DNA of 51,608 nucleotides from a virus: IMG/VR virus record IMGVR_UViG_3300021061_000004, positions 1-51,608 of that record; one strand, 5' to 3'. Positions 35,228 to 44,624 of this stretch are shown piece after piece. The position numbers were made by a program, and so were the translations under genes. Numbering within the stretch: position 1 is the stretch's first letter; each line of letters opens with the position of its first letter. The notes under the pieces were generated by a model. That model searched no databases and was not told the origin of the DNA. It saw nothing but the letters and a program-made list of their open reading frames with translations.

Positions 35228-37281
35228 TGGGGCGCATCGAGGCGTCCTACCCCATCCCGCGCTTCGGGCTGGCGACCTCCTTCACCGAATCCGAGACCCC
35301 CGTCCAGTACGCGCTGCGCTTCCGCAACCGCTTCATCAACTCTGCCGGTGGTGCCGAGAAGCGCCCCGGCATGTCGCAGCTCGGGTCAACGATCACCGGA
35401 ACCCCGAACCTGACGGCCGCTCACGAACTGGTGGGTTCTGACGGAACCGAGACCCTGTTCGTCTCGGGCGAGGGCAAAATCTGGAAGTTCGACGGCGCCT
35501 CCACTTACACCGAGGTTTATTCCGGGGGGAACTCCAGCGCCATCTATCGCTCGGTCCAGTTCGGCGCGCGACTGATCTTCATCAACGGCGTGGACCGGAA
35601 TATCTACACCGAGGACGGGACGGTCTTCCAGGAGCACCAGGCGGTCATCATCAAGGGGGAAACAGCGGGCGCTGTCTCCGCCGCCGGCATCGACGATTCG
35701 GATGTGACGGACTGGGTCACCAACACCGACACGGTGGCCAACGACCTGATCCACAACGTCAGCAAGAACGCCTACGGGCTGGCCCTCACGGTCACCACGG
35801 CCAACGTCACGCATACGGCCATTGGAACGGCCGCCACCGGATTGGGGCAGACCACCGACAACCAGAAGGCGGGGGACCGTTACGAGGTCATCGACCTTGT
35901 CGAGTTGAACATCGTTTCGGCGGCTACAGGGCTGGACAATGTGGCGGTCGCAGGACCGGGAACCAGCGCCCGGACCATAGCCGTCTCGGGCCTGAACTTC
36001 GCCAACACCGATATCCGGGTTGGTGACTACGTCTCCAACACCACCCGCTCGGCGGTGGCCAAGGTCAGTGCGGTGGCCACGGCCCTGACCGTTACCTCGA
36101 TTGCCGGGCAGGTATCAGCCGATTCGCTGGTCTTCCTCAAATCGGCGATGCCCATTGCCTCAAACATCCACTCTCATTTCGGGCGGGTGTACTACGTCGA
36201 TGCCCGGGACGAGCGGCTGATCCGCATCTCTGGTCCCGGTGCGTCCGACGACATGACCACCGACGCGGCCACGCTGGATTCCTCGACCTTCAAGTTCGGC
36301 GAGCTGCAGCCCAAGGGCGACGTGATCAAGGCGCTGCACTCGTTCCAGAGATTCCTCGGTATCGCCGGTAAATCAAACCTGTTCCTCTTCGAGGGAACGG
36401 ACCCGATCATTGACACCTCGGCGAACGCCAAGTCCTTCGGCATCGTCGGCCTGTTTCCCCAGGGCACGGTATCGAAGGACGGGATGCTGTCCATCGGTAA
36501 CGATCTGGTGTTCGTCACCAAGGACGGCGTGCAGACCGCGGCGATGGTCTCGGATGCCTCATCCCTCGGACGAGCGAACATCTCGGAAGCGATCAAGACC
36601 ACGCTCAGAAACGAGATCGAGGACACCTCGGAGTCCCAGATCATCCTGATCCACTACCCCAGGCGTTCATGGCTGCTGATCAAGATCGGCTCGCAGATGT
36701 ACGTCTTCAACTACACGTCCTATCTCGGGGACGACCGGCTGAACGAGGTCAAGAACATCAACCCCCAGACCGGGTCATGGTCGCTGTTCGACGGCAAGTT
36801 CGCCCGCCAGAACGGGTACTTTGTCAGAGCCAATTCCGACCTGATCTGTGTCGGCTCGGGCGGCAAGGTCTACAAGTTCGACGCCGGCACCTTCTCGGAT
36901 GACGGCGAGGTCTACAAGACCGAGTTCACCTCGTCCTGGCTCACCCTGACGGAGCCCAAGAAAAGCACGATCCAGAAGGAGGGGCTGTATATCAAGCCGC
37001 TCCTCGACGTGGGCGGGGATGTCACCTACTCGATCACGGCGGAGGGCGGGTTCATGCCCGACTCCCGCGAGACCATCACGGTTGCCACCTCGGGCGGTTC
37101 CCAGCCCATCGGCATCGCTACCATCCCCTTCACGATCGGCGGCTCCTCCATCCAGGACCGGAAGTATGCCTTGAGGTGGAGGGGCGAGCAGGCGCGCATC
37201 ACGATCACGACCGAGGACGCCAACGGTCCCGACGTGATCTCCCGTTTCACCCTTTACGGCACGACGTTCGGAGTCCGCTAA
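35227..37281 (+). CDS. Tail nozzle protein (gp12/P22 gp10-like), 684 aa
   Basis: The large beta-rich product begins IEASYPIPRFGLATSFTESE and has GGAEKRPGMSQLG, repeated IWKFDGA- and VYKFDAG-type blades and KSNLFLFEGTDPI. This pattern (N-RPG, then propeller-like repeats) is typical of nozzle proteins of short-tailed phages. It should complete the tail tip channel. Confidence 0.8.
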   Translation: MGRIEASYPIPRFGLATSFTESETPVQYALRFRNRFINSAGGAEKRPGMSQLGSTITGTPNLTAAHELVGSDGTETLFVSGEGKIWKFDGASTYTEVYSGGNSSAIYRSVQFGARLIFINGVDRNIYTEDGTVFQEHQAVIIKGETAGAVSAAGIDDSDVTDWVTNTDTVANDLIHNVSKNAYGLALTVTTANVTHTAIGTAATGLGQTTDNQKAGDRYEVIDLVELNIVSAATGLDNVAVAGPGTSARTIAVSGLNFANTDIRVGDYVSNTTRSAVAKVSAVATALTVTSIAGQVSADSLVFLKSAMPIASNIHSHFGRVYYVDARDERLIRISGPGASDDMTTDAATLDSSTFKFGELQPKGDVIKALHSFQRFLGIAGKSNLFLFEGTDPIIDTSANAKSFGIVGLFPQGTVSKDGMLSIGNDLVFVTKDGVQTAAMVSDASSLGRANISEAIKTTLRNEIEDTSESQIILIHYPRRSWLLIKIGSQMYVFNYTSYLGDDRLNEVKNINPQTGSWSLFDGKFARQNGYFVRANSDLICVGSGGKVYKFDAGTFSDDGEVYKTEFTSSWLTLTEPKKSTIQKEGLYIKPLLDVGGDVTYSITAEGGFMPDSRETITVATSGGSQPIGIATIPFTIGGSSIQDRKYALRWRGEQARITITTEDANGPDVISRFTLYGTTFGVR

Positions 37282-37976
37282 TGTCACTATTCGATATCTT
37301 CGAGGGCGGCGCGAAGCTGGTCGGCGCGGCCGTCGGCCTCAAGAACCTTTTCGACAAGCCCGACCCTTACGAGGATTCGCCCGCCCTCCGCCAGGCGGAG
37401 GAGGCATCCCTTGCCGCGCGGAGATACGCCGACGCGGCGGCCAACCCCGATTCCCCCGAGTTCAAGAACCTCGCCACCATCGAGGAGCAGCGCATCAAGC
37501 ACGACCTCGTGACCTCCATCGAGGAGATCATGAAGGCCAACCGCAGAGCGGCTGCAACTGGACGGGTGGGGTTCTCGGTCAACCCGGAGAGGCGGGACGA
37601 GTTCCGCTCCCAGGCGGTGGCGCGTGCCTTCGCCGATGCCGGGGAAAGAGCAAAGCGATTGGCGACCGACAAGCTGATGGCCGCCTCGAATGCCGCCATG
37701 CGCTCCGCCCAGTCCTTCTATCCGCAGATAAATTCCCAGTTGGCCTACGCCAACATGGGCCGCCAGCGGCAGGGGGATTTCCTGGAGGCGGCGCAGGACT
37801 CCATCGGCATGGTGGGCGATATCTTCAACCTCCGGGGCAATCAGCCCAGCATCGGCCAGAACATAAGCTGGTGGCCCAACTCCACGCCGGGGGGCAGCCA
37901 GCCCGCGAACAACTGGGCGGGCGCCGACCCCAAGCTCTCCAAGCCTGACATCCGCCGGGATTACAACTATGCCTGA
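37281..37976 (+). CDS. Internal virion / ejection protein A, 231 aa
   Basis: The product begins MSLFDIFEGGAKLVGAAVGL, hydrophobic and Gly-rich, then a long helical Ala/Arg-rich section (NRRAAATGRVGFSVNPERRD). Small internal proteins with a membrane-active N-terminus (T7 gp14-like) hold this position after the nozzle. It may form the outer-membrane part of the ejection conduit. Confidence 0.65.
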   Translation: MSLFDIFEGGAKLVGAAVGLKNLFDKPDPYEDSPALRQAEEASLAARRYADAAANPDSPEFKNLATIEEQRIKHDLVTSIEEIMKANRRAAATGRVGFSVNPERRDEFRSQAVARAFADAGERAKRLATDKLMAASNAAMRSAQSFYPQINSQLAYANMGRQRQGDFLEAAQDSIGMVGDIFNLRGNQPSIGQNISWWPNSTPGGSQPANNWAGADPKLSKPDIRRDYNYA

Positions 37977-39315
37977 GATGTTTCCGGGCGATGGCGACCC
38001 GACCACCATCGTTCTCTCGGAAGTGCTCAAGCGGAACATGCCGGGGGCTGCCTCCGACATGGCGAACGGGGGTCCGGTCCAGCCCATCGACTTCGCCGGC
38101 CAGTTGATGCAGCACAAGGACAAGATCACCAAGCTGCTGACCAGCGACCGGCCGTCTTCCGACACGGTGACCAGAGCCATCGCCAGAGCGGTAGGCGGCA
38201 AGTCCACCTACGGCGAGGCGATGAACACGCTGCGGGCCAGCGAGCGCGCTTCCGCCTCCAACCTCTACAACATGCTCGACCGCGAGCGTTCGTCGCAGCG
38301 GGACGAAAGGCGCCTGAATATCCAGGAATCGCACAACTCCCTGTCCCAGTTGAAGCTGATGGTCGAGATGGGCAACCAGCCGGCCAAGATATTCGACGGA
38401 GAGCTGACCCGGTTCGTCACCCAGCCCCGCGACAAGCTGGCCATCCTCAACTACATGGACAAGAACAAGCAGCGGTACGGCCAGATCACTTTGGCCAATG
38501 CCGCCCAGATGGCCCGCCAGCTTGCCTCGGATGCCTTCTCGGAAGGGGTGATTACGGGGTCGCCGCCCCCTTCTGGCGGAAGCGAATTCGAGCGCTTGTC
38601 GGCCATTCCTGAAGGCCAGCGCACGCCTGAGCAGCAGCAGCGCGTTCAGAGAATGTTGGGCGCTGGCGGGGCGGGCGGCAGCATTGAAATCCCCACCCCA
38701 GACGGCCCCATAAAGATCGACCTGAGCGGCATGGCCAAGAACCAGCAGGGCAAGGTGGTTGAGGATCTGAAGAAGACCGAGCTTGCCGGCAGGCGGGTTA
38801 TCGAGACCGCCAACAGCATCCAGCAGCAACTGGCCAGCAGTCCGTCCACGGGGGTGTTCGGGCGCGTCATACGCGGGCTGGACAACATGGTCGATCAGTT
38901 GGCCCAGGTTTCGGAGACTTACGGTTACAAGGTGGACCGGGGCTTGGCCGACCCCGCCAACTACAACCTTTCCGGTCTCGGCGAGATGGCCAAGGGCTCG
39001 GCCGTGTTTCAATCCAATCTCGTCAAGCTGGCTTATGTGGTGGCTCGGCTCCAGAACGGACCCGGTCCGCTCTCAAAGGGCGACGTGCAAGACGCTCTGC
39101 AACGCATCGGCGCCGCCGGCTCACGGGGACAACTCGCGGCCGTGCTGGAAGACGTGAAGGGCGACGCCCAGAAGGAGTTGGACATTCTCTATAAGACGTG
39201 GTCGCCCGACAGCAAGGCGCCGGTCATCTATGAGCGGAAGGCCGGCGCAAGCCAGCCCAAGCCGCCCGCAGAAATGTCTGACGAGGAATTGCTGCGCCAG
39301 TTGGGGGCTCAGTAA
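37969..39315 (+). CDS. Internal virion / ejection protein B, 448 aa
   Basis: The product is helical and polar, with coiled-coil-like stretches (DRERSSQRDERRLNIQESHN) and a Gly-rich break near 195-250, then a helical C-terminal part. It overlaps the preceding gene by eight bases and abuts the next by TAATG. Three such genes in a row after the nozzle is the T7/P22 ejection-protein order. Confidence 0.65.
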   Translation: MPEMFPGDGDPTTIVLSEVLKRNMPGAASDMANGGPVQPIDFAGQLMQHKDKITKLLTSDRPSSDTVTRAIARAVGGKSTYGEAMNTLRASERASASNLYNMLDRERSSQRDERRLNIQESHNSLSQLKLMVEMGNQPAKIFDGELTRFVTQPRDKLAILNYMDKNKQRYGQITLANAAQMARQLASDAFSEGVITGSPPPSGGSEFERLSAIPEGQRTPEQQQRVQRMLGAGGAGGSIEIPTPDGPIKIDLSGMAKNQQGKVVEDLKKTELAGRRVIETANSIQQQLASSPSTGVFGRVIRGLDNMVDQLAQVSETYGYKVDRGLADPANYNLSGLGEMAKGSAVFQSNLVKLAYVVARLQNGPGPLSKGDVQDALQRIGAAGSRGQLAAVLEDVKGDAQKELDILYKTWSPDSKAPVIYERKAGASQPKPPAEMSDEELLRQLGAQ

Positions 39316-41393
39316 TGCCGAGCTTGGACCTCATTCTGGAGGCGGAGCGGCGCGGCATCCTGCCGGCGGACAAGCGCCCGCTGCTGGAAGAGGCAAGGCG
39401 CCGGGGACTGGTGCCCGGTATGGCAGGCGAGGCCGGCACCACCGCCGAGCCTGCTATCGAGGGGCCGCCCAAGGGCCACATCGAGCGCGCCACAGACTTT
39501 GTGAAGTCGGTTCCGTGGCAGCAGATGACCCAGCCCGATAGAGAGATCGGCCGGCTCGTCGGGACCGGGGTCGAGGGCTTCAACCAAGGCGTCGCCAACA
39601 TCGGCGATCTTTTGACGGGGTCTCGCGCCTTCAGCGATCTTGCCAAGCGGCTCGGCATGACGGGCGGGATAGATCCGCAGACCGTTACGCAGAGATTCGC
39701 CAACCGCATCGGGCAGGAGCTTGGCGCAACGGCTGTGCCCGGTGGTGCGGCTGCCGCTACGGGTCGTTATGTATCGCGCGGTCTCGACGGCAGCCGCAAC
39801 GTCATCCAGCAGCTATTTGCCAAGGCATATGAGAACCCGGGACGCTTCCTTGTCGATGAATTGGGAATCGCGGTTGGGGCGGGGGCGGGCGCTCAGGTCG
39901 CCCGCGAAGTCGCTCCCGGAAGTGACCTTGCTGAAGCGGGCGGACAGTTGGCTGGCGGTACGGCCGCCGCGCTTAAACAGGTCGCCCGCCCCCGTGTCGG
40001 CCAGCAGGCCCGGGAGGAAAAAACCGCCCAGATGCTGCGCGAGCAGTCGAGCGCGCAGGGTGAGCTGGAGCCCAGGCTGGAAGCCGGCCTGTCAGAATTC
40101 GGCGAGAAGCTTCCCTCTGTGCGCCCGACCCTATCGCAGGCGGCCGACGACAAGGGCTTGGCCGCTCTCGAACGCACAATGGCCCAGACGGGGGCACCCC
40201 AGCAGCAGGGGCAGTTTGCCGACAGATACGCCGCCCAAAGCGCCGCCGTGCGTGACAGACTCAGGGGCGACCAGACCACAGATCTGGACCCCGACCGCGC
40301 GGGGCAGGTCATCCGGCAGGATATCGCCGACAGATACGCCCGCGTGGTTTCTGAGAGAACCAGAGCCGTATCGCCCCTTTACAGGGCGGCTGAGGAATCA
40401 CCCACCGAGATCGACACCGCGAACGTCTTCGCGTCCATCGACGATCTTGCGAAGGGCGCGAAGGGCGAGGCCGCCGCCGCTTTGGACGCGGCGCGCAAGG
40501 CCCTTATGGCGGGGGACAAGCCCGATACCTCGGCCCGGGGACTCAACGCCGCCCGCAAAGAGATCAACCGCCTGATCGACAAGCGAGGCCCCGACGCCTA
40601 CGACAGCAATACCAAGCGGATGCTCTTGCGTGTCCGCGACGATCTGGACAATGCCCTTGAGGCGGAGCCCAGCTTCTCCGCCGCGCAGGCCAAGTTCAAG
40701 GAGATGTCGCCGCCGGTCTCCAGATTTGAGGATCCCGACGCGCCGACAGTGGCCAAGGCTATCGAGAAGCCGGAGTCATACGCTAAAAGCTACAACGTCG
40801 CGGAAGTTGACGTGCCGAAACTCTTCGTCGGCAAGACGGCCAAGCCCGAAGACTGGAAACAGCTCGTCAAGGCGACCGGGGAGAGATCGAAAGCCGTTGA
40901 AGCAGCGAAGAACGTCCTCAACCAGCGGCTGGTCCGCGAGTCTTCCTCAAACGACAAAATCTCCGCCTTCCGCCTGGGTAACTTCATCGGGAGCAATGTG
41001 TCCTTGCTGAAAGAGGTCTACGGGCAAGGGCACGTCGCGAGCCTGCACCAGATCCGCAACTTGGTGGCGAGACTTGAGACGGCCCAGAAGCCGCTGGGCT
41101 CCGGCTCGGACACGATGGCGAAATACTCGATTGCCAAGCGGCTGGCGGAAACCCCGATACGGCAGGTTGGTCAGCTACAGCCTCTGAGCCTCAAGCGGCT
41201 TGGTCGGCAGCTTCTTTTCGAGGTTGCGGAACGCTCTGACGAGAAATTCGGCGAGCTGGTCAGGGATGCCGTATTGAATCCTCAACTGGCCAAAGACCTA
41301 TTGGCCAATCTGAGGACGCGGGAGGGCGACCGCGCACGAGTACGCCTGCAAACCTACATCGCCAATCTTGGCGGTGAATCACAGGAGAAATAG
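39315..41393 (+). CDS. Internal virion / ejection protein C, 692 aa
   Basis: This is the largest of the three. It is helical and Ala/Arg/Glu-rich, with a Gly/Ala hydrophobic region at about 135-210 (LGIAVGAGAGAQVAREVAPG) and long coiled-coil-like segments later. Likely the long internal protein delivered with DNA. No lytic transglycosylase motif was found in any of the three. Confidence 0.65.
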   Translation: MPSLDLILEAERRGILPADKRPLLEEARRRGLVPGMAGEAGTTAEPAIEGPPKGHIERATDFVKSVPWQQMTQPDREIGRLVGTGVEGFNQGVANIGDLLTGSRAFSDLAKRLGMTGGIDPQTVTQRFANRIGQELGATAVPGGAAAATGRYVSRGLDGSRNVIQQLFAKAYENPGRFLVDELGIAVGAGAGAQVAREVAPGSDLAEAGGQLAGGTAAALKQVARPRVGQQAREEKTAQMLREQSSAQGELEPRLEAGLSEFGEKLPSVRPTLSQAADDKGLAALERTMAQTGAPQQQGQFADRYAAQSAAVRDRLRGDQTTDLDPDRAGQVIRQDIADRYARVVSERTRAVSPLYRAAEESPTEIDTANVFASIDDLAKGAKGEAAAALDAARKALMAGDKPDTSARGLNAARKEINRLIDKRGPDAYDSNTKRMLLRVRDDLDNALEAEPSFSAAQAKFKEMSPPVSRFEDPDAPTVAKAIEKPESYAKSYNVAEVDVPKLFVGKTAKPEDWKQLVKATGERSKAVEAAKNVLNQRLVRESSSNDKISAFRLGNFIGSNVSLLKEVYGQGHVASLHQIRNLVARLETAQKPLGSGSDTMAKYSIAKRLAETPIRQVGQLQPLSLKRLGRQLLFEVAERSDEKFGELVRDAVLNPQLAKDLLANLRTREGDRARVRLQTYIANLGGESQEK

Positions 41394-41394
41394 C

Positions 41395-41517
41395 ATGGGT
41401 TATCGTCCGACGCAGAAGACCAAGCAGGGCGGCGGCAACGGCGGCAAGGGTCCGACCGTTTCCGGCGGCCTCAAGGGCTCGAAGAAGTCGCCGACCTACA
41501 ACGGCGCGATGAAGTAA
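41395..41517 (+). CDS. Basic Gly/Lys-rich mini-protein, 40 aa
   Basis: CAGGAG lies about 9 bases before ATG 41395. The product (MGYRPTQKTKQGGGNGGKGP, ending GAMK) is strongly basic and unstructured. It follows the third ejection protein and is closed by a strong terminator-like hairpin. It may bind DNA or cement the particle. Confidence 0.65.
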   Translation: MGYRPTQKTKQGGGNGGKGPTVSGGLKGSKKSPTYNGAMK

Positions 41518-41540
41518 CAGAGCCCGAATAACAGACGGAG

Positions 41541-41563
41541 AGGGCGCCTTCGGGCGCCCTTTT
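41541..41563 (+). terminator. Terminator-like hairpin with UUCG loop
   Basis: AGGGCGCC (41541-41548), TTCG loop, GGCGCCCT (41553-41560), then TTT. This is a textbook intrinsic terminator. It lies between an SD-like GGAG (41537-41540) and ATG 41569, so it may also bring the ribosome site close to that start when folded. Confidence 0.8.
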
Positions 41564-41568
41564 GATTC

Positions 41569-42243
41569 ATGGCCATACGCACGAAATCCGCCATCCAGGC
41601 TTTCTTTGAATCCGGCGACAAGCCGACGCAACAGCAGTTCGCCGACTGGATCGATTCCTGCGTGTTCATCCCCACGGCGGGGGCCACGGGGATTGTCGAG
41701 GTGGAAAGCACCGCCTCGGCCACCACCCGAACACTCGGGGCTCTCGGGGCGATCCTGATCGGAGCCGGCACCACCGCCTCGGCGCTGGGGAACCTCGGTG
41801 GATCGACGGTGGGGCAGAGCGTCTTTACCGCGACCAACACGGCCTCGGCCCAGGACAAGCTTGGGATAGGGGCGTTCGGACGCACGGTGTTCCAGGCGGT
41901 GGTCACCGCTTCGGTCTTCAACGGCCTCACGGAGGCGATCACCGGGCACATCGAATCCCCGACCTCGGGCAAGTCCTATGTCCTGGATCAGGCGGCACCG
42001 TTCTCCTACCAGATCAACTCGCTGGTCATCAAAGCGTCCGCCGGGACCGGGACCGTGGCGGTCAAGGTGGACGGGGTAGACGTCTCCGGCCTCGCCGCGG
42101 TCGGCGTTTCGGCCGGCAGCTCCAATTCGGCGGCGGCGACCGGCGGCAATTCGGTGGCAACCTCTGCCCGGGTTGTCCTCATCCCCACCGGCCTGACCTC
42201 GGCGGCGGATTTCTGGTTCACCATCAAGACCACCCGCACATGA
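41569..42243 (+). CDS. Tail fibre-like protein, 224 aa
   Basis: The N-terminus (RTKSAIQAFFESGDKPTQQQ, then FADWIDS) is a common phage fibre or baseplate attachment segment. The remainder is Ala/Thr/Gly/Ser-rich and ends in a beta domain. It shares the GDKPT segment with the 33520-34296 product. A hairpin directly precedes the ATG. Confidence 0.72.
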   Translation: MAIRTKSAIQAFFESGDKPTQQQFADWIDSCVFIPTAGATGIVEVESTASATTRTLGALGAILIGAGTTASALGNLGGSTVGQSVFTATNTASAQDKLGIGAFGRTVFQAVVTASVFNGLTEAITGHIESPTSGKSYVLDQAAPFSYQINSLVIKASAGTGTVAVKVDGVDVSGLAAVGVSAGSSNSAAATGGNSVATSARVVLIPTGLTSAADFWFTIKTTRT

Positions 42244-42887
42244 GGCGCTGGCAATTCTTCTCGGCAGCCGGCGGCGCTCCCGCGACGGTCACCTTCACCG
42301 ACTCGTCCGTCGATGCGACCAACGGCACGGTCTACACCTTCTCGGGCCAAGCCATCGGCACGGCGGCCTCGAATCGCAAGGTGGTCTTCGCGGCCTATGC
42401 CAGCAACGGCCCGGCCAACGCCACGGCCACACTGGGCGGCAACGCCGCGACGCAGATCGCCAGCGTCACCAACGGCGGCGGCGAAATCCGCCTGTTCCAG
42501 ATCGATGTCCCATCCGGCACCACGGCAGACATCGTGGTCACGTGGTCGGCGGGCGTCCTGCGCTGCGGCATCGGCGTCTGGGCGGTGTACGGCGCCGAAT
42601 CCTCCGCCCATGCCACGGCCGCGGATTCGGACGGCTCCGACCCGCTGAGCGTAAGCCTCAACTGCCCGGCCGGCGGCGTGGTCATCGCCGCAGCCTTCAA
42701 TTCCAACGGCTCAACTTTCACATGGGCCGGCGTGACCGAGAACTATGACGAGGTGGTTGAGGGTGCCAACACCCACACGGGCGCCTCGGATGCCTTCGCC
42801 ACGACACAGACCGGACTAGCCATCTCGTGCGACCCCAGCGCCTCCAGCGACCAGGGCCTCGTTGCCGCTTCTTGGGGGCCGGCTTAA
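42240..42887 (+). CDS. Tail/fibre-associated beta protein, 215 aa
   Basis: The ATG overlaps the preceding stop. The product is Ala/Gly/Thr/Ser-rich and beta-stranded (ATLGGNAATQIASVTNGGGE, then GVVIAAAFNSNGSTFTW), like jelly-roll receptor-binding or tip domains. Function by position only. Confidence 0.62.
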   Translation: MRRWQFFSAAGGAPATVTFTDSSVDATNGTVYTFSGQAIGTAASNRKVVFAAYASNGPANATATLGGNAATQIASVTNGGGEIRLFQIDVPSGTTADIVVTWSAGVLRCGIGVWAVYGAESSAHATAADSDGSDPLSVSLNCPAGGVVIAAAFNSNGSTFTWAGVTENYDEVVEGANTHTGASDAFATTQTGLAISCDPSASSDQGLVAASWGPA

Positions 42888-42939
42888 CGGCGGGGCCAGC
42901 CGCGTGTTCAGACGCGGCCGAATACAGGAGTGTACCTGC

Positions 42940-43329
42940 ATGATCCTACGCGCGCTCAGATCCCCCGCCTACCGACGTACATCGGCCTATATAGCCTGCC
43001 TGATTCCGCTGCTTCTCGGAAGTGCGCCGGGTCACAGCCAGGGCTGTTTTCCACTCGCAATCCAAGTCGCGCGCATACAAATGTCCGCGCCCGACGTTCA
43101 GATCGCCGAGACCTTGACCGGCGAAGCAGCCACCAGATTTATGGAGGCGTGGAACGAGGAACCGCCCCCGACGAACGAAACGGCTGACCTGATCACCACG
43201 TTTTTCTCCCCGCATTTCCCCGATGTCGTGATGGTGATCGTCTCGAACGAAGGATGCGTGGTCACAACGCAGGGCTGGGCGCAGAAAGACTATCAGAAGC
43301 TCAAGCGCGGGCCGGGGCAGCCGTCGTGA
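42940..43329 (+). CDS. Secreted/periplasmic protein, 129 aa
   Basis: CAGGAG precedes ATG 42940. The product has a signal peptide (basic start, then YIACLIPLLLGSAPGHSQG) and a mature domain with two cysteines (GCFPLA and NEGCVV). It lies in the late operon before lysis genes, so it could be a periplasmic helper of exit. No motif recognised. Confidence 0.68.
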   Translation: MILRALRSPAYRRTSAYIACLIPLLLGSAPGHSQGCFPLAIQVARIQMSAPDVQIAETLTGEAATRFMEAWNEEPPPTNETADLITTFFSPHFPDVVMVIVSNEGCVVTTQGWAQKDYQKLKRGPGQPS

Positions 43330-43583
43330 GCGACCCCAGCAACGAGCGCCGTAACGGCAACGGCAAGATCAACTGGCAGGCGGTGGGCGTCGTCCTCGCC
43401 ATCCTGACAGCGGCCTACGCGGTGGCCGAGGCAAACGGCGGCCAGAAATCCGCCGTGGCCCAGATCGAGCGGCGGCTGGATCGCATGGAAGGCTTCGCGG
43501 CGGACATCGCGGAACTGAGAGCCCAAGTCCGCTTCCTCGTCGCGGCCGAGCAAAGACGGCAGGGCGGACGAGGGGGCGAGTAG
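43326..43583 (+). CDS. Single-TM coiled-coil protein, 85 aa
   Basis: GTG 43326 overlaps the preceding stop. A membrane segment (WQAVGVVLAILTAAYAVAEA) is followed by a helical region (VAQIERRLDRMEGFAADIAE). This resembles an inner-membrane spanin-like or holin-accessory topology. The role is uncertain. Confidence 0.65.
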   Translation: MSDPSNERRNGNGKINWQAVGVVLAILTAAYAVAEANGGQKSAVAQIERRLDRMEGFAADIAELRAQVRFLVAAEQRRQGGRGGE

Positions 43584-44624
43584 ATGACCCAGGCCGCCCT
43601 ATCTGACGATGACTGTAGGAAAGCAATCGACGCACTGGAGGCTTGCGAGGGGAACAAGACGGAGGCGGCAAAGCTCCTCGGCCTCAACCGCAAGACCTTC
43701 TGTAGCCGGCTGGTGAACGCGCTGGCGCGAAAGGACTCGCTCAAACCCATCACCCTGCCGGAGTTCCCCGAGGACGATCTACCTGTCCGCGACCTGATCG
43801 AGATCAACAAGAAGAGGTTCGTCAAACGGGAAGCCCACGCCACTGCCCGCAAATGGTTCCCGATCAAGGTCAACGTCGCGGGGCCCATCGGCGTCTCGTT
43901 CTTCGGAGACCCGCACGTCGATAACAACGGCTGCAACTGGCCGCTGCTCGATCATCATTGCGACCTGCACCGGAAGAACGACGCCCTGTTCGCGGTCAAC
44001 ATCGGTGACACCACGGACAACTGGATGGGCCGGCTCCTTCGGCTGGCGGCAAAGTCTGACACCTCGCAGTCCTCCGCCCGCAAGCTCGCCAAGTGGCTGC
44101 TTCTCGATAGCGGTGTGACCTGGCTCGCCAACCTCTTCGGCAACCACGATGACTGGAACGACGGCGCCGCCATCCTTGAGGCGATGGCCGGGCATGTCGT
44201 CCCGATGCACGACTGGCAGGCCCAGTTCAGATTGGTGTTTCCCAAGGGGAGGGAGTGCCGGGTCTGGGCCGCGCACAACTTCGCCGGCCACTCGATGTGG
44301 AACACCCTTCACGGCCCCCAGAAAGCCGCACACACCAAGGACGCGGCGGATATCTATGCGGCCGGGCACACCCATAACTGGGCGGTGCATCAGGAGGAGT
44401 CCGCGTCCAAGGGCTTCGTCTACTGGCTCATCCGCTCGCGCGGCTACAAGTTCATCGACGATCACGCGGAGAAGCTGGGGCACGCCGGTCAGCAGGAAGG
44501 CGCGGCGATCACCGCAATCATCGATCCCGAGGCCAAGAGCATGGCGGGATTCGTCCAGTGCTTTGCCGACATGGACGAGGCGGTGGACTACCTGCGCTTT
44601 CGGCGCAAGCGGGCCAAAGCATGA
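43584..44624 (+). CDS. Metallophosphoesterase with N-terminal HTH, 346 aa
   Basis: Residues 10-45 form a FIS-like HTH (LEACEGNKTEAAKLLGLNRK). The phosphoesterase core is visible as FFGDPHVD (about 109), NIGDTTD, FGNHDDW and later AGHTHNW, the D-x-H / GD / GNHD / GHxH set that binds two metals. The combination suggests a DNA-bound calcineurin-like enzyme. It starts right after the membrane protein gene. Confidence 0.88.
   Translation: MTQAALSDDDCRKAIDALEACEGNKTEAAKLLGLNRKTFCSRLVNALARKDSLKPITLPEFPEDDLPVRDLIEINKKRFVKREAHATARKWFPIKVNVAGPIGVSFFGDPHVDNNGCNWPLLDHHCDLHRKNDALFAVNIGDTTDNWMGRLLRLAAKSDTSQSSARKLAKWLLLDSGVTWLANLFGNHDDWNDGAAILEAMAGHVVPMHDWQAQFRLVFPKGRECRVWAAHNFAGHSMWNTLHGPQKAAHTKDAADIYAAGHTHNWAVHQEESASKGFVYWLIRSRGYKFIDDHAEKLGHAGQQEGAAITAIIDPEAKSMAGFVQCFADMDEAVDYLRFRRKRAKA

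Noticed and set aside
37825-39012. 395-codon minus-strand frame opposite an ejection protein
   Set aside because: Mirror of the coding frame with unlikely composition; no promoter or ribosome site.
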